A stretch of DNA of 5,661 nucleotides from Propionibacteriaceae bacterium (GTDB lineage: Bacteria; Actinomycetota; Actinomycetes; Propionibacteriales; Propionibacteriaceae), in NCBI GenBank assembly GCA_003451975.1, contig DMIX01000169.1:1-5661 (forward strand), written 5' to 3'. How positions within the stretch are numbered: the stretch's first letter is position 1; each line of letters opens with the position of its first letter. Positions 1 to 4,863 of the stretch are shown here, piece by piece. The notes below the pieces were generated by a model. It was not told where the DNA came from and made no database searches. It saw only the letters and a list, made by a program, of their open reading frames with translations. The position numbers and the translations under genes are program-made.

Positions 1-1294
1 AGTTGCGGTTGGAGGTGGACGCGCTGCGCTCACCGGGGGCCAACTGGTCGGGGTTCATGCCCAAGCACATCGAACAGCCAGCTGCCCGCCATTCGGCGCC
101 GAACTCGGTGAAGACCGCGTCCAGGCCCTCCTCCTCGGCCTGGGCCTTCACCCGAGCCGAACCGGGAACCACCAGCATCCGCACGCCGTCGGCGATGGTG
201 GCGCCCTTCAGCACCTCGGCGGCGGCGCGCAGGTCTTCGATGCGTCCATTGGTGCACGAGCCCAGGAAGACCGTGTCGACCTTGATCTGCTGCATCGGGG
301 TTCCAGCGCTCAGGTCCATGTACTCCAGGGCACGTTCGGCAGCTGCCTTGGCCACCGGGTCGGCGAAATCATCGGGCCCCGGGACGGCGGCCGACAGCGG
401 AACCCCCTGACCGGGGTTGGTTCCCCAGGTCACGAACGGGCTCAACTGGGTGGCATCGATGTCCACCTCGGCGTCGAAAACGGCGTCGGCGTCGGTGAAC
501 AGCGTCTTCCAGTGCGCCACGGCGGCGTCCCAGTCAGCGCCTTCCGGGGCGTGCGGGCGTCCCTTGAGGTAGGCGAAGGTGGTCTCGTCGGGAGCCACCA
601 TTCCTGCCTTGGCACCCCATTCGATGCTCATATTGCAGATGGTCATGCGGCCCTCCATCGACATCTTCTCGATGGTGTCGCCGCGGTACTCCACGATGTA
701 GCCCTGGCCGCCACCGGTTCCCACCTTGGCGATCAGCGCCAGCACCACGTCTTTGGCGGTGACCCCGGTAGGCAGTTCGCCGGTGATGTTCACCGCCATG
801 GTCTTCGGGCGGGCCTGCGGCAGCGTCTGGGTGGCCATCACATGCTCGACCTCGGAGGTTCCGATGCCAAATGCCAGTGCACCGAAGGCTCCGTGAGTGG
901 CGGTGTGCGAATCGCCGCAGACCACGGTCAGGCCGGGCTGCGTCAACCCCAACTGCGGGCCGATGATGTGCACCACGCCTTGATCCAGGTCACCGAGGGA
1001 ATGGATGCGGACGCCGAACTCGGCGGCGTTGGCCCGCAAGGTGTCCACCTGCAGCTTCGAGACCGGGTCGGCGATCGGAGCGGTGATGTTCAGCGTCGGG
1101 GTGTTGTGATCCTCGGTGGCCATGGTCAAATCGGTACGGCGCACGGTGCGCCCGGCAAGGCGCAGCCCGTCGAAGGCCTGAGGGCTGGTTACTTCATGGA
1201 CCAGGTGAAGGTCGATGTAGAGCAGGTCGGGTTCGCCATCTGCTGTACGAACCACATGTTCGTCCCATACCTTGTCACTGAGGGTTTTTCCCAT
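1..1294 (-). CDS. leuC: 3-isopropylmalate dehydratase, large subunit (3'-partial)
   Basis: This aconitase-family enzyme isomerises 2-isopropylmalate to 3-isopropylmalate in cytoplasmic leucine synthesis, working as a heterodimer with LeuD. My reading of the minus strand gives about 431 uninterrupted codons starting [13 protein letters not shown]. Landmarks are [20 protein letters not shown] from about residue 127, [10 protein letters not shown] near 342-351 and [12 protein letters not shown] near 405-416. The three [4Fe-4S] ligand cysteines fall at 347, 407 and 410, the same numbers as in E. coli LeuC. The frame leaves the window inside the conserved [10 protein letters not shown] motif, so some 35-45 residues and probably leuD lie to the left. 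The ATG is supported by a GGAG ribosome-binding site 5 nt upstream (1300-1303) and by the family's usual N-terminus. It is transcribed divergently from the IclR-family regulator. Identification is firm. Confidence 0.97.
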   Translation of the reverse strand, partial: MGKTLSDKVWDEHVVRTADGEPDLLYIDLHLVHEVTSPQAFDGLRLAGRTVRRTDLTMATEDHNTPTLNITAPIADPVSKLQVDTLRANAAEFGVRIHSLGDLDQGVVHIIGPQLGLTQPGLTVVCGDSHTATHGAFGALAFGIGTSEVEHVMATQTLPQARPKTMAVNITGELPTGVTAKDVVLALIAKVGTGGGQGYIVEYRGDTIEKMSMEGRMTICNMSIEWGAKAGMVAPDETTFAYLKGRPHAPEGADWDAAVAHWKTLFTDADAVFDAEVDIDATQLSPFVTWGTNPGQGVPLSAAVPGPDDFADPVAKAAAERALEYMDLSAGTPMQQIKVDTVFLGSCTNGRIEDLRAAAEVLKGATIADGVRMLVVPGSARVKAQAEEEGLDAVFTEFGAEWRAAGCSMCLGMNPDQLAPGERSASTSNRN

Positions 1295-1299
1295 CGGAT

Positions 1300-1303
1300 C
1301 TCC
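1300..1303 (-). promoter_or_regulatory. Ribosome-binding site of leuC
   Basis: The minus strand reads GGAG 5 nt before the leuC ATG. The spacing is normal and supports the chosen start over internal ones. Confidence 0.7.
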
Positions 1304-1326
1304 ATCGCTCGCGGGGAATATCTGAA

Positions 1327-1366
1327 GTCTCGGGAAGTGTAGCTCTTGCATATCATGATCCGAGAC
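1327..1366. promoter_or_regulatory. Divergent leuC/ndgR promoter-operator with inverted repeat
   Basis: A perfect 7-bp inverted repeat, GTCTCGG (1327-1333) and CCGAGAC (1360-1366), encloses 26 bp; the arm centres are 33 bp apart, about three helical turns. Between the arms lie TATCAT (1351-1356, plus), a TAnnnT-type -10 for ndgR, and TACACT (minus, 1341 to 1336), one for leuC. Each -10 is 17 or 18 bp from the arm lying upstream of it, so each arm sits at the -35 position of one promoter and near the predicted start point of the other. The arms do not resemble TTGACA. They may be regulator half-sites, plausibly for the adjacent NdgR-like protein. The repeat is seen directly; the promoter and operator roles are inferred. 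Confidence 0.5.
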
Positions 1367-1380
1367 GGCAGTCTTATCCT

Positions 1381-2106
1381 ATGGACAGTTCGAGTGGTGT
1401 TGGGGTTCTTGACAAGGCAGCTTTGGTGCTGACGGCATTGGAACAAGGTCCGACGACGTTGGCCGGATTGGTCACGGCGACCGGGTTGGCCCGGCCGACT
1501 GCCCACCGTCTCGCCGTCGCACTGGAACACCACCGCTTGGTCAGCCGCGACCTGCAAGGCCGCTTCGTGCTCGGTCCGCGCCTGACCGAACTCGCCTCCG
1601 CCGCCGGCGAGGATCGGCTGTTGGCCACCGCCGGACCCGTCCTGGCCCGGCTGCGCGATATCACCGGAGAATCGGCCCAACTCTTCCGCCGCCAAGGCGA
1701 TATGCGCGTGTGCGCGGCCGCTGCCGAGCGCCCGGTCGGATTGCGTGACACCATCCCGATCGGCACTCAGCTCACCATGAGCGCGGGATCGGCCGCCCAG
1801 GTGCTCCTCGCCTGGGAAGACCCCGACCGCATCCAGCGCGGCCTGCAGAGCTCGTCGTTCTCCGCGGTCGCCCTGGCCACGGTGCGTCGCCGCGGCTGGG
1901 CTCAGTCAGTGGCAGAACGCGAGCCCGGCGTGGCTTCGGTGTCGGCCCCGGTTCGCTCCCCCAGCGGCAAGGTGATCGCCGCCGTCAGCGTCTCAGGCCC
2001 GATCGAGCGCCTGTCCCGTCAACCCGGCCGCTTGCACGCCCCGGCGGTCATCGCCGCGGCCGAGCGCCTTTCAGAGGTGCTGCGTCGCAATGGTGGTGAG
2101 GGCTGA
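1381..2106 (+). CDS. ndgR: IclR-family transcriptional regulator, NdgR/LtbR type
   Basis: A 241-residue DNA-binding regulator of normal IclR length. The N-terminal winged helix-turn-helix (about 8-68) includes TLAGLVTATGLARPTAHRLA and ends in RFVLGPRL. The effector-binding domain (about 75-238) contains ESAQLFRRQGDMRVCAAA, REPGVASVSAPV and AAVSVSGPIERL. The start MDSSSGVGVLDKAALVL and its position beside leuC match the NdgR/LtbR group, known in Streptomyces and Corynebacterium to control leuCD and other amino-acid genes; the ligand cannot be read from sequence. The ATG agrees with the conserved N-terminus, but no good Shine-Dalgarno precedes it: the bases just upstream are CAGTCTTATCCT. Autoregulation through the shared leuC region is likely but inferred. 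Its last 36 bp overlap the convergent DUF2332 gene. Confidence 0.93.
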   Translation: MDSSSGVGVLDKAALVLTALEQGPTTLAGLVTATGLARPTAHRLAVALEHHRLVSRDLQGRFVLGPRLTELASAAGEDRLLATAGPVLARLRDITGESAQLFRRQGDMRVCAAAAERPVGLRDTIPIGTQLTMSAGSAAQVLLAWEDPDRIQRGLQSSSFSAVALATVRRRGWAQSVAEREPGVASVSAPVRSPSGKVIAAVSVSGPIERLSRQPGRLHAPAVIAAAERLSEVLRRNGGEG

Positions 2107-3189
2107 GCCCTCGACCCATTCCAGCCAGTAGCCATGGGGATGGCCCAGGCCCAGCACCTGGTCGTCGCGCGCGCCGTTGCGCCACCGCACGACCCGCAAT
2201 GCGCTCAGACTCTGCTGGCCGAGACTCGTCGGCCACGCCAACCCTGAGGTCAGCTCCGGGGCCTCATAGGCCACCCAACTCACATCCTGACGTTGGCCGA
2301 TCTCGTTGAGTTGCTTCCAGAACGCCGACTGCTGCGGCACGGGCAGGTAGTTCAGCACCCAGCTGGTCGTGATCACCGGATGCCCGGCGTCCAGCCGCGA
2401 CACCATCGCAGCCAGGTCGGCCACCGCATCACCGGCGACCAGCTCCGGACGCACCACCAGGGCCTCATCCAAGGCGGCCCGCAGCCGTACGAAGCGATCA
2501 GCCTGATCGGGCCACACACAGGCCTCCAGCCAGCGCACCTGGTCGGGGTCGGTGATGTCCACCGGGTCACGATCCAGCCCAACCCGTTGGACGATGCTGG
2601 GCAACTCGGTGGGGGGTAGCGCCGGTGGTAACGCCCCGGTGAGCCGACACGCCAGCTCGATCTCACCGACCCCCACGCTGTGTTTACCCCAGCGATACCG
2701 ATACCGATCAGTCAGCAGATTCAGACCGGCACTCGCACCGATATCGATCTGGCTCAGCGTCCCGACTTTGGCGGCGATGCCCGCAAGAGCGAGCACGAGC
2801 ACTGCGCTGCGTCCGATCTCGTTGGTCTGGGGCACCCGAGTGCGGACCAAACCAGTGAGTTCGCTGCGATGGCACCGACAGAACTCAACCAGCGTCGGCA
2901 GCGGATCATCACCCCTCGGGGTGTCGGTCAGGTTGGGATACCAGGCTGTGAGTGGCTCACTCGGATCGGCCAGCAGCAGGCTGTGAATGGCGGCGAACAG
3001 CGTCACCGGCAGCCGGGAGCCCCGGGGTGCCTGAGCCAGGATGGCGAGCACGTCGGGCTGATCGACCAGGCCTGCTGCGAAACGGGCGTACAGCGGCGCG
3101 CGGCGCCCGGCCACCGACACGAAGTCGGCCATGAGTTTGCGTTCGTGGGAAAGATCGCTCGCTTCGGCTGCAGGGGTCATCATCGACAT
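2071..3189 (-). CDS. DUF2332 family protein, function unknown
   Basis: A 372-residue protein resembling the DUF2332 family, which is common in actinobacteria and has no established reaction. Visible landmarks are RRAPLYARFAAGL (29-41), QTNEIGRSAV (121-130), the glycine-rich IDIGASAGLNLLTDRY (148-163), DITDPDQVRWLEACVWPDQ (211-229), VVRPELVAGDA (245-255) and HPHGYWLEW (350-358). The DxGxSxGLN stretch after a hydrophobic helix resembles the SAM-binding loop of class I methyltransferases; that link is inference. There is no signal peptide or clear membrane segment, so it is probably cytoplasmic. The ATG at 3189 has only a weak ribosome-binding site (AAAGTG); Met3, Met4 or Met20 could be the true start, since the first 20 residues look non-conserved. 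Its 3' end runs 36 bp into the convergent ndgR gene. It is divergent from pat across a 118-bp spacer. Confidence 0.82.
   Translation of the reverse strand: MSMMTPAAEASDLSHERKLMADFVSVAGRRAPLYARFAAGLVDQPDVLAILAQAPRGSRLPVTLFAAIHSLLLADPSEPLTAWYPNLTDTPRGDDPLPTLVEFCRCHRSELTGLVRTRVPQTNEIGRSAVLVLALAGIAAKVGTLSQIDIGASAGLNLLTDRYRYRWGKHSVGVGEIELACRLTGALPPALPPTELPSIVQRVGLDRDPVDITDPDQVRWLEACVWPDQADRFVRLRAALDEALVVRPELVAGDAVADLAAMVSRLDAGHPVITTSWVLNYLPVPQQSAFWKQLNEIGQRQDVSWVAYEAPELTSGLAWPTSLGQQSLSALRVVRWRNGARDDQVLGLGHPHGYWLEWVEGSALTTIATQHL
2098..2112. terminator. Short hairpin at the ndgR stop codon, possible weak terminator
   Basis: GAGGGC-TGA-GCCCTC is a perfect 6-bp stem whose 3-nt loop is the ndgR stop codon (2104-2106). 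No T-run follows on either strand. In actinobacteria U-poor hairpins can act as terminators, so a weak bidirectional stop between these convergent genes is possible. Because the hairpin lies inside the DUF2332 coding region, it may be chance. Confidence 0.25.
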
Positions 3190-3240
3190 TTATCACTTTC
3201 GCTGCCGAAACGCACGCGATCAGGGCTGATTCTTCTGGAC

Positions 3241-3262
3241 CGCGGGACGAACTGTCCTCGCG
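3241..3262. promoter_or_regulatory. Imperfect dyad in the DUF2332/pat divergent spacer
   Basis: CGCGGGAC (3241-3248), a 5-nt spacer, then GTCCTCGCG (3254-3262) pair over 8 bp with one bulged base. A smaller perfect dyad, ATCAG-GG-CTGAT, lies at 3219-3230. Both are between the two divergent starts, where an operator would be expected. The 118-bp spacer (3190-3307) contains no TAnnnT-type -10 on the plus strand, so the pat promoter was not located. Operator function is inferred only. Confidence 0.3.
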
Positions 3263-3297
3263 CACGAAATTGCGGTTCACTGTCTGGGCAAGCATGG

Positions 3298-3302
3298 AAG
3301 GA
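3298..3302 (+). promoter_or_regulatory. Ribosome-binding site of pat
   Basis: AAGGA, within GGAAGGAAG, lies 5 nt before the ATG at 3308. It is the strongest Shine-Dalgarno match in the window and fixes the pat start. Confidence 0.75.
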
Positions 3303-3307
3303 AGCTG

Positions 3308-4471
3308 ATGTCCCAGCCCGCACCCCAGCCCCGCTCGGCGGTCAAAGCCCTGCCCGGCTATGTCGCCGGTCGACGCGCCCAGTCGGCGCTCACCGAACCG
3401 TTGGCCTCCAACGAGAGCCATTTCTTACCCGACCCCACGGTGTTGGCGGCCATCGCCAGTGCAGCGGTACGGGCCAATCGCTACCCCGACATGGCCAGCC
3501 TCACGTTGCGCGAGCGGCTTGCCGAAATCAACGCGGTGGACGTCGCGGAGATCGCAGTGGGTCCGGGCAGCGTCGGGGTGCTCAGCCAGCTCATCGGCGC
3601 CGTCTGCGACCCTGGCGACGAGGTGATCTTCGCGTGGCGATCCTTCGAGGCCTATCCCATCCTGTGTCAGTTGGCCGGGGCGAAAGCCGTTCCGGTTCCG
3701 CTCACCGAGGCTGAGACCCACGATCTGCCTGCCATGGCCGCCGCTATCGGCGAGGCCACCAGGGTGATCCTGCTGTGCACACCGAACAACCCGACGGGCA
3801 CCAGCATCGCCACCGATGAGCTTCGTGAGTTCCTCAACCAAGTCCCCGACACTGTGCTGGTGGTGCTGGATGAGGCCTACCGGGAGTATTCGCCGCACAC
3901 GGCGCCGGATTCGATGGCGCTGTACCGCGAGTACCCGAACCTGTGCCTGCTGCGGACCTTCTCCAAGGCCTATGGCCTGGCCGGATTGCGGGTCGGTTAT
4001 GCGATTGCCAAGCCGGATCTCGCCGAAGGGCTGCGGCGCACCCAGGTGCCGTTCTCAGTCAGTGCCGTCGCCGAATCCGCCGCCGTTGCCGCTTTGGGCA
4101 CGATCGACGAAGTTACCAAGCACGCCGACGAAATCGCTCGCGAACGCGATCGCGTCATCGCGGCAGCCCGGAACCTCGGCTGGACAGTGCCCGACAGCAC
4201 GGCGAACTTCATCTGGTTGAGACTGGATGACCAGCGTCGCGAGCAACTCATGGCCGCCTTCGACCACGCCGAGATTCTGGTGCGCGCCTACCCCGGCGAC
4301 GGTATCCGCATCACCGTGGCCAGCCCGATCGCCAACGACCGAGTGCTGACCGTGCTGCGTGCCCAGCGGGAGCTGGTTGCGTCACCTCGGGATGAGGAGT
4401 CCGGTGACGGTGAGGTCGACACCGATCACGACGGCGTACCGGCCCTCGACGGCCCGGAGAGCTCGTCCTGA
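3308..4471 (+). CDS. pat: Aromatic amino acid / histidinol-phosphate-type aminotransferase
   Basis: A 387-residue fold-type I PLP aminotransferase (class I/II), cytoplasmic. Landmarks are EPLASNESHF (30-39), ANRYPD (56-61), GPGSVGVLSQLI (85-96), the Pat-like EVIFAWRSFEAYP (105-117), TPNNPTG (158-164), LDEAYREY (187-194), TFSKAYGLAGLRVGYAI (217-233), ANFIWLRL (299-306) and GDGIRITVASPIAND (330-344). Lys220 should form the PLP aldimine; Asn161, Asp188, Tyr191 and Arg228 are the other expected cofactor contacts, and Arg334 should bind the substrate carboxylate. WRSFEAYP and VASPIAND resemble the mycobacterial Pat (HisC2) group, which transaminates aromatic amino acids, more than HisC proper; histidinol-phosphate activity remains possible. 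Family members usually end near residue 355; here an acidic, low-complexity tail (about 361-387) follows. A perfect hairpin terminator begins 11 nt after the stop. Confidence 0.9.
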   Translation: MSQPAPQPRSAVKALPGYVAGRRAQSALTEPLASNESHFLPDPTVLAAIASAAVRANRYPDMASLTLRERLAEINAVDVAEIAVGPGSVGVLSQLIGAVCDPGDEVIFAWRSFEAYPILCQLAGAKAVPVPLTEAETHDLPAMAAAIGEATRVILLCTPNNPTGTSIATDELREFLNQVPDTVLVVLDEAYREYSPHTAPDSMALYREYPNLCLLRTFSKAYGLAGLRVGYAIAKPDLAEGLRRTQVPFSVSAVAESAAVAALGTIDEVTKHADEIARERDRVIAAARNLGWTVPDSTANFIWLRLDDQRREQLMAAFDHAEILVRAYPGDGIRITVASPIANDRVLTVLRAQRELVASPRDEESGDGEVDTDHDGVPALDGPESSS

Positions 4472-4481
4472 CGGATCCCTG

Positions 4482-4525
4482 AAAGCACGAGTGCCCGTCC
4501 CTGAAGGGACGGGCACTCGTGCTTT
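4482..4525. terminator. Perfect 20-bp hairpin, bidirectional terminator of pat and tRNA-Glu
   Basis: The arms 4482-4501 and 4506-4525 are perfectly complementary (AAAGCACGAGTGCCCGTCCC and its reverse complement), with a TGAA loop. The outer A/T triplets give a short UUU on either strand. It lies 10 nt after the pat stop and only one base from the mature 3' end of the convergent tRNA-Glu, so it can end transcription from both sides. The structure is certain; the terminator role is strongly suggested by its position. Confidence 0.85.
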
Positions 4526-4526
4526 G

Positions 4527-4599
4527 TAGCCCCGAGGGGATTCGAACCCCCGCTACCGCCTTGAGAGGGCGGCGTGCTAGGCCGCTACACAACGGGGCC
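4527..4599 (-). tRNA. tRNA-Glu (anticodon CUC)
   Basis: A 73-nt cloverleaf folds on the minus strand. The acceptor GGCCCCG pairs with CGGGGCU (G1-U72 wobble), with discriminator A. The D-stem is GUG/CAC. The anticodon stem CCGCC/GGCGG holds the loop CUCUCAA with anticodon CUC, which reads GAG. The T-arm is GGGGG-UUCGAAU-CCCCU with a terminal G-U. CCA is not encoded and must be added afterwards. It is probably cotranscribed with tRNA-Gln upstream, as no separate promoter was found in the 102-bp gap. Confidence 0.96.
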
Positions 4600-4657
4600 A
4601 AACGGGTGTCGTGAACGTGTTGCCACGATCGCGACGCCAGCGAAGACTAGCGCACTG

Positions 4658-4675
4658 GATTCGCCTCGGCGAATC
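4658..4675. other. 8-bp hairpin between the two tRNA genes
   Basis: GATTCGCC-TC-GGCGAATC is a perfect inverted repeat in the 102-bp gap between tRNA-Gln and tRNA-Glu (4600-4701). There is no T-run beside it. In the minus-strand transcript it may be a processing or pausing structure in the tRNA precursor, or a partial terminator. The rest of the gap shows no gene. Confidence 0.4.
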
Positions 4676-4677
4676 GA

Positions 4678-4705
4678 CCAACGCGGTGATTCCTCACTGC
4701 GTTGG
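4678..4705. other. Hairpin overlapping the 3' end of tRNA-Gln
   Basis: CCAACGC (4678-4684) pairs with GCGTTGG (4699-4705), continued inward by GTGA/TCAC around a TTCC loop, with one G-T pair in between (an A-C mismatch in the minus-strand RNA). The outer arm includes the last four bases of tRNA-Gln (4702-4705). In the precursor RNA it would compete with the tRNA acceptor end. Function is inferred; it could guide 3' processing. Confidence 0.4.
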
Positions 4706-4773
4706 GGTACTAGGACTCGAACCTAGACTGACGGAACCAGAATCCGGCGGGCTGCCAATTACCCCATACCCCA
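4702..4773 (-). tRNA. tRNA-Gln (anticodon CUG)
   Basis: A 72-nt cloverleaf on the minus strand. The acceptor UGGGGUA pairs perfectly with UACCCCA, with discriminator A. The D-arm is GGGU-AAUUGGCA-GCCC. The anticodon loop UUCUGGU carries CUG, which reads CAG. The T-arm is CUAGG-UUCGAGU-CCUAG. The anticodon stem CCGGA/UCCGU has a C-U mismatch at its outer pair (27-43). CCA is not encoded. The weak U1-A72 first pair is typical of tRNA-Gln. The promoter should lie in 4774-4829 but no clear -35/-10 pair was found. Confidence 0.95.
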
Positions 4774-4829
4774 TCGTCTATCAGTAGTCGCGTCAACCGG
4801 GTCGCGGTCCTTGCGCCACTCATAGACTT

Positions 4830-4849
4830 GCCGGCCTGGTGAGGCCGGC
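4830..4849 (-). terminator. GC-rich hairpin after the CPBP protease gene, probable terminator
   Basis: GCCGGCCT-GGTG-AGGCCGGC is a perfect 8-bp stem with a 4-nt loop, 14 bases beyond the protease stop codon and before the tRNAs. There is no U-run, as is frequent in high-GC actinobacteria. It probably separates protease transcription from the tRNA unit. It lies in the 90-bp gap 4774-4863, in which no gene is seen. Confidence 0.6.
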
Positions 4850-4863
4850 GACGAGCCACTTTA

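Noticed and set aside
512..1342. Long plus-strand open frame opposite leuC
   Set aside because: It is antisense to a clear LeuC with all catalytic cysteines. Its product is Gly/His/Gln-rich without recognisable domains, as expected for shadow frames in high-GC DNA.
1189..1766. Minus-strand frames opposite ndgR
   Set aside because: They lie antisense to an IclR protein with a complete conserved sequence; the products are low-complexity and have no ribosome-binding site.
2680..3714. 344-codon plus-strand open frame across DUF2332 and the start of pat
   Set aside because: It runs antisense to DUF2332 and then out of frame through pat, has no family resemblance, and looks like a GC-driven shadow.
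4791..4796. TTGACG on the minus strand as -35 box of the tRNA unit
   Set aside because: A -10 at the usual 17-bp spacing would fall inside tRNA-Gln, and the nearer TGATAG is only about 8 bp away, so it does not form a promoter.
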